Shown here piece after piece: positions 9,127 through 18,194 of a stretch of DNA of 22,111 nucleotides. The stretch is from Intoshia linei (lineage: Eukaryota > Orthonectida > Rhopaluridae), in assembly GCA_001642005.1 (NCBI GenBank), contig LWCA01000611.1, forward strand, positions 1 to 22,111, in the 5' to 3' direction. Numbering within the stretch: position 1 is the first letter of the stretch; each line of letters starts with the position of its first letter. Position numbers and translations under genes: made by a program. The notes under the pieces are model-generated. The model saw only the letters and a list, made by a program, of their open reading frames with translations. It was not told where the DNA came from and did no database searches.

Positions 9127-12100
9127 ATGAGTGATTCTTCTCCACAAAATAGTAGTCCAGAATCCGTTTCACCTACCAAATCAACAAAATACAACGACAA
9201 TAACAACCAAGGTAATGAATAGTTTATTATGGGAGATTTTAAATATTTTTTAATGAATCAACTTTAATAATGTTTAAAAAATTACAATTTTAAAGCTAAT
9301 TTTACTATAGAATAATTTAATTTTTAATATAACTTTACATTCTTTATTTTTCCTTTTTCTGACAATCATTTTCAATTTTAAGTTTACGAATAAACTTAGG
9401 GCGATCCACATTAATGCAGATCGAACATACCAGCGAGTTGATTAACTTATTTGAATGTCCAGTTTGCTTTGATTATGCATTACCTCCAATTACACAATGT
9501 GAATCTGGTCATATTTTGTGTTTTTCTTGTAGAGAAAAACTGGACATGTGCCCAACTTGTCGAAGATCATTTAATAGATTTGGTAATTTTAAATTTTTTT
9601 AATGTAATGGTATATAAATTATATTTTTATTCTAGGTAAAATCCGCAATCTGGCCATGGAAAAGATTGCAGCCAATATACAGTTTCCTTGTAAATTTTCA
9701 TCCAACGGCTGTAAACTTACCTTCCCACCGGGTCAAAAAATTGCACATGAAGATACCTGTCAATTTAGAACCTATAATTGCCCTTGTCCAGGCACATCCT
9801 GCAAATGGCAGGGTTCGTTGGATAATGTTATGACCCATTTGTCTTTACTTCATAAAAGTATTACAACATTAAGTGGAGAAGACATCATTTTTCTTGCAAC
9901 AGATATTAAATTATCTGGTGCCGTTGATTGGGTTATGATGCAATCATGCTTTGGAAGTCATTTCATGTTGATATTGGAGGTTTGCATATTTTTATAGTAA
10001 TTTTAAATTTGGTTATTTTAGAAACAACACAAAACAGACACCCTACACTATTTTTATGCGGTTGTCCAAATGATTGGAACTCCCAAACAAGCCGAAAATT
10101 TTACGTATAGGTATTTACATAATTTAATTTGTTTATTCATCAATGAATTCATTCGAAATTGATCACTGCCAGATAATTTTTCATCTCGCATTCTTACTAA
10201 TATTTCACTTCTTTAACCTAAGTTATCAATGGAATCTGCATTCAAATTAATCTTAATTAATATACTTGTATCATTATTTTTACAATTTAAAGTTTGCGTA
10301 GGAGGCTACTATACTAAGTGCTATGATTAGTAAAGTTAATAAAGTTAGATTTTTAAATATTCAATTATTTACATTTGCATTGTTTTTAAATTTTAAAAAT
10401 CTGAATTTTAATCAAATTTTAATCTAATAATCAGTTAACCATTTAGTGCTCGCGCTTTTTTAAAACGTAAATAGTCGCAAAGGACAAAAATAACCCATAT
10501 TAATGAATAAAAAATATATAAAAAGCAATAAAAATGTCAGTCGTAAAATTTAATTGTTTGAGCTATTTAATTCTATACAATGTTTACAAATTAAATGACA
10601 ATGGTTTCTACAAATATATTTATTGCATAATTCACACATATTCTTAGTTTTCTTTTGATTACTATCAAAACTATAATGACACCTTCGTCTTTTATTTGAT
10701 ATATCGGAAAAAATTGAATTATTACAATAATTAGTGTTCGCGTTATGCATACCAGATTGATATCTCGATTTAGTTTGATTTTGACATAAAATTATTTCCA
10801 ATTTCATTTTAAGAAAAGCATGGAATTCATTATTATCTATACAGTTAACACCTCTGGTTCTGCTATATTTGTGTTGTACAGAGATTATTTTGATATTTGT
10901 GGATTCACATAATCATATGTCAATAATAATATCAACAATATCATTAGTAAAAAGTAGCCTGAAGGAATTTAATATTGAAATATTGTTTCTGTCAAATATA
11001 GTATTTTGTGATTTAGTTAATTAAATTTAGTAAATTGTCCATTCGTGGATTCAAGTTTGCTTTCATAAATTTTCCATTTAGTGATATCCTTTCCAATAAA
11101 TATTCCATCATCAATATCAGGCAAACATTCATCCGATTCACTCAGATGATCACTAAAGTATTCATAATCTGATTCATCTTCACTATTCGAATCAAATATA
11201 TCGTCTTCTTCATCTTGGAAAATATTATCATAGAATTCATGATTTTCAAATTAATGTTAATAATTGTAAAATAAAATTCAATAATATACGTTTTCATAAT
11301 TTTTAGCTGTGAAAAAATATATGTACTGAGCGAACTCAACTCAATACAATAAAAATTAAAATAAATAGTAAAATTTAAAGTGTCACTTTTATTGGATTAT
11401 CTTTTATTGTTTTTTTATGACTATAAATTAATTTATTTAGCCGATCGTGTCAGACAAATTTCATTCATAAATATGGGTCAAAAATGACCCCGTGCGAGTA
11501 GTGAAGAGTTAACCGTTAAATGTCCGGTGTTCCATTAATGAAACACTAGATGTAATACAATATAGAGACTAAGTTATATCATGCTTCATTATTATAAAGA
11601 TAAGATTTGGTAAATTAAAATCTCCGCTTTTTCATGGAATTGATATTTATTTATTTTATTATTTTCATAATTAATTATATATACAATTAACGGTTGAATG
11701 TAGCTAAAAAAATTTATGTTTTGAAATAATATTAAAGTTAATTTAATAAAATGAATTTAATTTTCTACTCTAATGATTAAACTCCAAATGAATTGTAGTA
11801 TCAGACAAAAAAAAAGTACTTGAAAATAGGTGCACAGTTAATAGTTATGAGTCGATAAATATAGGTGTTCCATTAATGGAATAATGGTAACATGGATTAG
11901 TTTAATTCATAAATATGTATTGTAAGCATACAAATTTCTTCTTTCTACGTTTAAATTAGATGTAGTAACGCAGCATAAATTCACATGTAGTGACATAGTT
12001 TAAAATTATTAAATTATAAACTTAACTTTTATTTAATTATTCTATTTATTTAACGACGAAAAAAAGCTTTAATATCGATGAAGTTTTAGAAAATTTAAAA

Positions 12101-14227
12101 GAAGGTGCGATAATATCAATGATTCCATGAGATTATAGTGGGAATTTAACGGATAATGAAAATATCGATGAAGATGAATTGTGGGACGGAATAGAAATGC
12201 TTCCTGCTGATGTTGCTGGCCAATTGGAGGTTTACTATTCATCCTCAGATGACGAACCATTAATTTTAAAAAAAAGAAAAATACTCACTGGAAAAAAGAA
12301 GACATGAAAAATATATCCATTATGGTTAAACGAAATGTGATATCTAAAGGACCCTTTGACATTTTTTGTATGTATTTTACCCAAGATTACATGAATAAAT
12401 TAGCTAATATGTCGAATACGTTTGCGTTTAATAAAGGAGTCACACTCAATACAAATACATGTGAATTATATACTTTTATGGGTATTCTCATAATAAGTGA
12501 ATACTACCGTTTACCCAAAGAAAATTCATATTGGTCATCTTCTATGGATATACAGTGCCCTATTATTAAGAATGCAATGCCCAGATCTCGTTTTAAGTTA
12601 ATAAAATCAAATATCCATTTTTGTAATAACAACGAAATTGACAAAGAAGATAAGTATGCCAAAATTCGTCCCTTATATGATCACCTAAATAAACAATTAA
12701 CTCAATATGGCATATTTGAACGAACTTTGACTATAGATGAGAGTATGGTACCTTACTTTGGACACCATAGTGGAAGAATGTTCATTAAAGGAAAACCAAT
12801 ACGATTTGGGTTCAAGATATGGGCATTGTGTGCAACAAATGAAACAGTCGGTTCCCGTGTGGTTAAAAAATTGTTGAACGTTATTATTAATCCTAATTTT
12901 GAAAGTAAATTGTTTATTAAATAATAAATTATATTATTTTAGATGTATTTCCTATAAAAAAACCAAATGATGGTGTCGAGAAACTAAATCAAAGAAGCTT
13001 ATAAATCAGCCATCTTATATTGACTCATATAATAGAGGTATGGGTGGTGTAGATTTAATGGACAAGCTACTATCATCTTATAGACCAAAATTATTAAGTA
13101 AAAAATGGTGCTGGATTTAGTTCATCAATGCACTGAACGTTTCAGTATTAGCATCTTGGAGAATCTATCAACAGGGTAATAATTATTAAGTATATATTTA
13201 TTTTTTTAGGAGATAATATCAAGTAATCACACCTTACATTTCGTGAAAGGATAATATTTCATCTCACATTGAATGTTTAAAACCGTGTGGTAAAAATGAA
13301 TTAATATTTATGATGTGAGATGAAAGCGATTTAAACGATGTTAAATATATAAATATAATTGTCGGTACGTTGAAAAATCCCCAAAATTTAATGCTGTTTG
13401 ACTGTAAAATGATTAATACAAACATGAATGGTCAAATTGTATCTATGATTAGATTATATAATGAATTAATCCGGTATACATCTATATTAGGTGTTATTGG
13501 AATGCCAAAAGAGTCGTTTACTATTAATCAAGCATATAATACAATAAAAAAATACAATTTATTCCTGACCTATGTGATATACAATACATATATAGAAAAA
13601 AGACTAAAAAAGAATGATATCGAAAAAAATGTTAGCTATGGATCAGTCCAAATCTCCTTCATTGTACAGCCAATTGAGAAATGGCCCTTCAACTTCTAAC
13701 GGTGTAGAAATAAGTTTTAGCATGCTGAAGACATTACTTACAAAAAAAGGAATTTTTTATCTAGTAACATTAAAAAATATTTCATATTGTACCATAATAA
13801 ATCTTAATATTTAATTTTTTAAACTATTTTTAACGGGGGACCAAATTGAATTTTTAATTTATTTTTTATAGGTTAGAAAGTTAGAATTTTATTTTGATAG
13901 GTTATATTTTGACGATTTTATAGGTTAGAAAAAGTTTGCCCTAGTTATGATATTTGTTTGCAATGCAATATATCCAATGTGTTACTAGCTTGTGTACGGG
14001 TATGCAGTGTTTCATTAATTTATTACTATTTTAGAATGGAGCTAAGCAATGCTAACCGACGTAGAATGGTATGGGAATCCACACCACGAAGTATCCACGA
14101 TGGAATCCAAACGGCTATATCCGAATCCGATTGTTTATGTTTTGATTGTAATGTGGCTTACTCTTTTTCCAAAAATGGAAATTTAGCCATTAACGTTACC
14201 ATTGCATTAGCTAACTCAACAAATTAA
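9127..14227 (+). CDS. SIAH-type RING E3 ubiquitin ligase, five exons
   Basis: Exons 9127-9211, 9400-9582, 9636-9979, 10022-10110 and 14035-14227 total 894 nt, 297 codons plus stop, with GT...AG at every junction and compatible phases. SIAH proteins join an E2 enzyme to substrates and mark them for proteasomal degradation. After a Ser/Asn-rich N-terminus, the C3HC4 RING is complete (C48, C51, C62, H66, C69, C72, C79, C82). Two SIAH zinc fingers follow (C108, C115, H127, C131; C138, C145, H157, H162), then the TRAF-like substrate-binding domain, with [16 protein letters not shown] and a last exon reading [12 protein letters not shown] and [11 protein letters not shown]. The length is close to the usual 280 or so residues. 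The start has ATTATT just before the ATG and the frame is blocked further upstream. Introns 2 and 3 are very short (53 and 42 bp), while intron 4 (3.9 kb) is packed with transposons. Substitutions relative to animal SIAH1 suggest a lineage-specific paralogue rather than the single-copy orthologue; that is inference. Confidence 0.9.
10439..11508 (-). mobile_element. internally deleted piggyBac-like element with TTAA duplications
   Basis: TTAA at 10435-10438 and at 11509-11512 flank 1,070 bp. The ends are imperfect inverted repeats: the left reads CCATTTAGTGCTCGCGC and the complement of the right reads CTCTTCACTACTCGCAC, each followed further in by an ACCCATATT-type block. TTAA targeting and C-rich starts are hallmarks of piggyBac. 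Coding remains inside are on the minus strand. The element lies antisense in the last intron of the SIAH-like gene. Confidence 0.78.
10550..11250 (-). pseudogene. deleted piggyBac transposase (N-terminus plus cysteine-rich tail)
   Basis: Read on the minus strand from 11250 to 11017, an acidic N-terminus ([18 protein letters not shown]) leads to [12 protein letters not shown], a typical piggyBac start of the conserved part, and then a stop. A second frame, from about 10990 to 10550, begins [20 protein letters not shown], which matches the helix that opens the transposase domain. It has an in-frame TGA, reaches [14 protein letters not shown], and then jumps directly to the C-terminal cysteine-rich zinc domain (RRCHYS...[20 protein letters not shown]). 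The whole catalytic core between these points is missing, so the protein cannot transpose. One cysteine of the first CxxC pair appears replaced by serine. No start codon remains upstream of the acidic segment. Confidence 0.72.
11526..11878 (+). repeat. 15-bp direct repeat pair, possible transposon subterminal repeats
   Basis: GGTGTTCCATTAATG occurs exactly at 11526-11540 and 11864-11878. The first copy lies 14 bp inside the TTAA at 11509-11512, and a related TTAACGGTTGAATG lies near 11693. They may be end or subterminal motifs of the sense piggyBac remnant that follows, but the element's limits are not resolved. Confidence 0.35.
12053..13250 (+). pseudogene. broken piggyBac transposase (DDE type)
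   Basis: The N-terminus lies in one frame from about 12053 ([17 protein letters not shown]), with a TGA at 12128-12130 and an acidic stretch. A frameshift near 12290 leads into the open stretch 12304-12924 ([10 protein letters not shown]...). That part contains the start of the DDE domain, with [15 protein letters not shown] followed by [15 protein letters not shown]; the first catalytic Asp is codon 12736-12738. It stops at KLFIK, just where LF-x-DNFF with the second Asp should come. The frame resumes at about 12971 (WCRETKSKK) with [19 protein letters not shown], whose GGVD carries the third Asp (13052-13054), then KKWCWI, another stop, and a tail to about 13250. Stops, a frameshift and loss of the second-Asp segment make it inactive. 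It lies in sense in the SIAH-like intron. Confidence 0.82.
13257..13325. repeat. perfect 13-bp inverted repeat
   Basis: TTTCATCTCACAT (13257-13269) and ATGTGAGATGAAA (13313-13325) are exact complements with 43 bp between. The pair falls at the join between the piggyBac remnant and the hAT remnant. It may be a terminal-repeat trace or chance. Confidence 0.5.
13319..13807 (+). pseudogene. broken hAT transposase, C-terminal part
   Basis: A frame open from 13319 reads [20 protein letters not shown] and [21 protein letters not shown] shift in the A-run at about 13623-13629 moves it to [20 protein letters not shown], then [19 protein letters not shown] second shift in the A-run at about 13739-13747 gives [19 protein letters not shown] and a stop at 13805-13807. 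The G-P-x-[TS]-S-x-x-VE-x-SFS-x-LK-x-LL segment followed by RNF...N...KY...Y.N matches the C-terminal dimerisation region of one hAT subgroup. The catalytic part upstream is missing. Both breaks lie in homopolymer A-runs. The fragment directly follows the piggyBac remnant in the SIAH-like intron. Confidence 0.6.
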
Positions 14228-14646
14228 TGCAATTGTCATTTTTTAAAATTGTAATTAAACGTTAAGTTTTATTGTTTTTTTAAATTATTTCAAAATGGAT
14301 CGGTCTCCCTGAACTCAATTTATTAGACTACATTATAGATAAAAATTATTAAATATATACCCATTTTACAGTATGTTCTCGGTTTTATGGATGTTGAATA
14401 TCACCATTAAAATAAACAATGTTTTGTTAGGCACAGACTCTTGAAACAGGTTAAACTTCAATAACTAAATACATTTCTTCTCGTTTTTCACCAATAATGA
14501 TAAGCATTATTTCAAATTTCAATGTATCCAGTGGCTGTATTAAAAAATTTATGAATAAAATCAAATGACGTATTGATAAATAAATATAACATTCTCACTG
14601 AATAAAGTTTTAATTTTATAATTTTTTTTTAAATTTAATCAACGTG
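14228..14646. other. 3' flank of SIAH-like gene and 5' flank of the next candidate gene
   Basis: No coding frame. AATAAA-type polyadenylation signals occur near 14408 and 14602; the first, about 180 bp after the SIAH-like stop, is the natural candidate for that gene's 3' end. Confidence 0.4.
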
Positions 14647-17205
14647 ATGGAAACGAATGAAAAAAATGAAAGCATTTTATACAGCTTGGAAAATTTATTG
14701 TTGACTGAAAACGATGAATCAGTAATTTATACATGATTTGCTAGAATTTAAAATGCATCCATTATTTGTGGATACTTTTAATTTTTACTAATACTTTGAC
14801 TGATTAGACTAAGGTTTATTTTTTCATAGTCATGTAGACTAGTCGTTCTCGATTGTGGTCCAAAACTATAGCCTGGTAGTTGGTGAAATTCAAAAATACA
14901 AAAAAGTTTTATCAGTTTTTATTACTGAGTTGCCAGATGTTGGGAATTTATTCCAAAGCCTAGACTACCGCTACATTATTATTTCAAAAATTCCGCTAGT
15001 ATCCCAACTTTAAAATTATAAAACGTACCATTTAAAACCCTTGGGCTAGGGGGAAAATCGACTTTTACCGATATTATTTTGAAGATAAAATTAATCAAAC
15101 CCCAAAATAAAAAATCCTATTTAACCCTTTAGTGAAAATGACCTTTTTCCAATATTTTTTTAAAAATCCGATTTTACCAAATCTTATGAGCAACAACTTC
15201 TTAATCCAAACCCAAAATAAAAAATCCAATTTTACCTACCCTTAAGGGAAAATTGCCCTTTTTCCAATATTGTTTTGAAAAACCCGATTCCGCCAAATAT
15301 TATAAAAAAAATTTAATTTTTTCATAAATATTTTATTTCCTTTGGGGTCAAAAAAACAGATATTTTGAAATGGGTTAGTACAATATTTTAATCTGTAACC
15401 ACAGATATAGGCAGTACCAAATTTAACGTATTTTTGTAAAATGGGGCTTTATTTTTCCAAATTGAACATTAAAAAATATATTATTGAATATCATTACTAT
15501 TTTGTGAGTTAAATTAAAAATGTAAGTCAAGAGCCTTGGAAAGGGGCTAGGGCTATATGATAATAACTTTTTTAATTTATTAGAGAGAATGACTGTATAA
15601 TTTAAACCGAAGTAAAAATAGTACAATCCTAAAAAATGGTCGAAAAAAACATGAATCATAAAAAAAATAAAATTGTAAATACATTGGATAAATAATTGTA
15701 TCTATAATGTTTTCTTTTATCTAATGTGATGAAATATATTCAGTATTTGATTTCGATAAGTAAAAAGTATTTTGTTTAATAAACAAAGTTATACTGCATT
15801 TGATTCTAAGATTTTGAAAATGAGAAATTATATAACAATCATAAAATAACAGAAATAATCAATTTATGAGTTTGAAACCCATATATATGTATTTGAAATG
15901 TTTATACGGTCAATTTAATTTATTTTCGAAATTGTGGGATGAATATATATATTTTAATTTTATAAAAATTTGAAAAATATTGGTTGATAATTATAATACA
16001 TTCAAAGTTATTTTTAATCGGAGATGCGTAGATTTCTGATGGTGACATTTTTATATAGATCAGTATGGTCCAAACACATTACGACTGATTGCCAAAAATT
16101 AAATTAAATTAAAATTATAATTAATATTTTATAAAGTCAAAATAAGACAAAAGGTCCCAAATCTTAAAATTATTATCGTGAAGTACAAAAAGTAAAAAGT
16201 TGAGAATAATTAGTACAGAAAGACAGAATTTTCTAAAAAGTTCAAATTAATGCTAGAAAATGTAGTAATTATGATATTTATGTAAATCAATTTTTTTCAA
16301 AATATATTACTAACAATGTAAACAATTTCGCGGGCCGAATAATTTGATCTGGCGGGTCACGCTTTGGACTATCCTGATTTAGATCAACTGGAATAAACAG
16401 CATCGGAAAATAGACTAAGTTGTATCAATAAATGAGTACTCACAGACGCACATTTTTAACAACATTTGCGTTATGTAAGTAAGAAATGTTGTATTTTGAA
16501 AGTTTGTCTTCATTATATAGATATGACTGTTTAATCATTGCGTATGTTAATAATGAATATTTATATAGAACGAACTATTGCATCTGCTTGAAGATTTTGA
16601 TTTATTTTTGAAAGATGAAAATGACTTGTTTGATTATGATGTAGATTCTCTTGTTCGATGTCAATTGAATCACAATTTTCTAGAAAAAACGCAAGGAGTT
16701 TTACAAAACTTTGAAAATTTATATAAGGTATACATTTTATTTAAATTACATTATATTAAGGACTGATGACATCAGCGTTTGTTGAAAAGCTTTTTTGTAT
16801 CTTTAACAGTGGAAAATTTAAAGTTTAATTAAAATAATCCACTTTTAAAATATTATAGATAAAGTTATTATTATTATTAAAGTCCTATTTTAATTTTAAT
16901 CAGTTTTCAAAATGATTTCAAAATTAAATTCTAGTCTTCATAAAATGTACATTGTACAAGGTATAATGGAAGGTAGTGGAACAAAAAATCATAATTTGTA
17001 ACAGTGTACTGATTTAATACTAATAATTCTAGTATATTAAATATTTTTTATTACCTAGAAAAGTCAATTAATTCATGATGAAATTGAAAAAGACTATCAA
17101 TCAGTTTTGCAAATGGAAGATTGTGTTGTAGTAATAGTTAATAATAGCCCAATTAATATGAAGTTGTTTGATTATTATTTAAGGACATTTTACCATATTT
17201 GGTGA
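14647..17205 (+). CDS. possible three-exon gene, small acidic protein of unknown function
   Basis: Exons 14647-14721, 16569-16727 and 17059-17205 join into 126 codons. Each exon edge has GT or AG, and every junction falls between codons (phase 0), which random sequence rarely gives. The product is acidic and largely helical in look: METNEKNESILYSLEN, then LLHLLEDFDLFLKDENDLFD, then LNHNFLEKTQGVLQNFENLY and SQLIHDEIEKDYQSVLQMED, with regular Leu/Ile/Phe spacing suggesting coiled coil. I recognise no family; a small coiled-coil subunit of a larger complex is possible. Intron 1 (1.85 kb) carries repeats and a MITE, intron 2 is 331 bp. The C-terminal VIVNNSPINMKLFDYYL is less convincing and a further splice in exon 3 could change it. 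It follows the SIAH-like gene on the same strand. Confidence 0.4.
14840..14892. mobile_element. hAT-like terminus, decayed
   Basis: CGTTCTCGATTGTGGTCC followed by a second TGGTAGTTGGTG block resembles the TGGTTCTCAA...TGTGGTCC terminal wording of some hAT elements. No partner end or target duplication was found. Confidence 0.25.
15041..15310. repeat. 110-bp tandem repeat, about 2.4 units
   Basis: CCCAAAATAAAAAATCC begins at 15101 and again at 15211, exactly 110 bp apart. The following CCTTTTTCCAATATT and CCGATT...CCAAAT blocks repeat in register, and a partial third unit precedes them at about 15041-15100. It lies within intron 1 of the candidate three-exon gene. The minus-strand frame at 15423-15659 just after it is not regarded as coding. 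Confidence 0.7.
15890..16415 (-). repeat. dispersed repeat family, copy F, interrupted by a MITE
   Basis: 15890-16060 matches the outer part of copies C and E (AAATTGTGGGATGAATAT, AAAAATATTGGTTGATAA, ATGCGTAGATTTCTG), and 16385-16415 continues with TCAACTGGAATAAACAGCATCGG, as TCAAATGGAATAAGCTCTATCGG does in copy C. The 16061-16376 segment between is an insertion. The inner monomers seen in A to E are absent. Confidence 0.65.
16061..16376. mobile_element. hAT-type MITE, 316 bp
   Basis: The left end reads CAGTATGGTCCAAAC and the complement of the right end reads CAGGATAGTCCAAAG. The right side includes GCGGGCC and GGCGGGTCACGCTTTGGA, wording common at hAT ends. Flanking 8-mers are ATATAGAT (16053-16060) and ATTTAGAT (16377-16384), a 7/8 target duplication. 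No coding capacity. The uninterrupted sequence is visible in repeat copy C. Confidence 0.72.
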
Positions 17206-17423
17206 AAAATTTTGTTTATTAAAAAAATTTCATATGAAATAATTAAGAGTGTGTGCCAGTTTGAATAAATATAGGTATGTTAATCATAACTTTTTCTTTG
17301 ATTGGTGTGGAAGCCCAATAATATGAGGATTGTTTCATTTTGAAATTATTTTGAATTGTTCAAATTACTTGTAAAGAAGGTCCCGTCTAATTTTCAACTT
17401 TGAATCATAACCAATATCAATAT
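17206..17423. other. AT-rich spacer
   Basis: Presumed 3' flank of the candidate three-exon gene. No coding frame and no recognised repeat. Confidence 0.35.
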
Positions 17424-17431
17424 ATACTTAT

Positions 17432-17996
17432 TAGGGCTGTTCGTTTTTTACAAAAATTGATTTTTGTTGAAAATACCCTATACCACGCTGAAGAGGGTAA
17501 TTAAAAACCTCTAAAAATTATATTTTTAAAAAAATTTACATTAAAAACATTAAGCTGTTTTTTTTTAAGGTTTTCGCGCTCTTTTCCCCCGTTTTCTTAA
17601 TTGGCGCAAATGATTATATTTTAAACATGGATACGATTAATGTACGACCCACTAAGACATATACCAAATTTAGAGAGAAAAAATGAAATATTTAACCTCA
17701 CAGGTTATTTTTTCCATAAAAAGGGGTTTTTGTAATATTATTCAAATTAAAAATTCCAAAATTTATAATTACCAAAAATTTATTTTAACTGAAAATTTGA
17801 GTGTCATTATGAAATTTAGTTATTTACGTTTTAAATACATTTTAATGAAAAAAAGCAATATCAACTCTCTAGAAGCCGAGCTAAAAAATTGAACTATGGT
17901 TTATTCTAATCGATTAATTTTTAATAACGACATATTATTTTTCATATATCAAAGCATACTCTCTGCTCATGTGCTATTTTTTTTTGAACAGCCCTA
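17432..17996. mobile_element. hAT-type MITE, 565 bp
   Basis: TAGGGCTGTTC at 17432-17442 is the exact complement of GAACAGCCCTA at 17986-17996. Flanking 8-mers ATACTTAT (17424-17431) and ATACTCAT (17997-18004) agree at 7 of 8 positions, the hAT duplication size; TAGGG-type ends are also usual for hAT. A 69-codon frame inside (17683-17892) has no recognisable domain. A GC-richer patch (about 17573-17607) is unlike its surroundings. Confidence 0.8.
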
Positions 17997-18194
17997 ATAC
18001 TCATACATTGGGGTGATCACTGATCACATGTAAGTGTCTTATAATAAAATTCCAGTAAATACAGTTATATTTTAGTTTTTGTAGAAGTTATACATTAAAA
18101 TTATACAAAATCATTTCTTTCAGTGTATCCATAAAACTGTCATCCGCGACTTTACCCGTTCCTAAACCATAAAATTAACACCCTAATATACATA

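Larger units (their letters stand above)
10111..14034 (+). other. last intron of the SIAH-like gene, transposon-filled
   Basis: The donor at 10111 (after TACGTATAG) and the acceptor AG at 14033-14034 split an arginine codon (AG|A), and the resulting [13 protein letters not shown] reading matches the SIAH substrate-binding domain across the junction. The interior holds a deleted piggyBac element in antisense, a broken sense piggyBac transposase and a broken sense hAT C-terminus. Between 13815 and 13930 the motif TTTTATAGGTTAGAA recurs loosely. The other introns total under 300 bp. Confidence 0.82.

Noticed and set aside
10550-11508. The minus-strand frame 11142-11339
   Set aside because: It is the wrong frame of the acidic piggyBac N-terminus, which reads clearly in another minus-strand frame of the same stretch.
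13176-13209. Possible 34-bp intron (GTAATA...TTTTTTTAG) in the piggyBac tail between IYQQG and GDNIK
   Set aside because: Shorter than a workable intron and the following frame has a stop; more likely a decay insertion.
14007-14020. AGTGTTTCATTAAT as a possible right end matching ATTAATGAAACACT near 11536
   Set aside because: A 14-bp match in AT-rich DNA, no TTAA next to it and no continued similarity, so it does not define a transposon end.
17683-17892. 69-codon frame inside the 565-bp MITE
   Set aside because: No transposase motif; such MITEs are normally non-coding and the composition is plain AT-rich.
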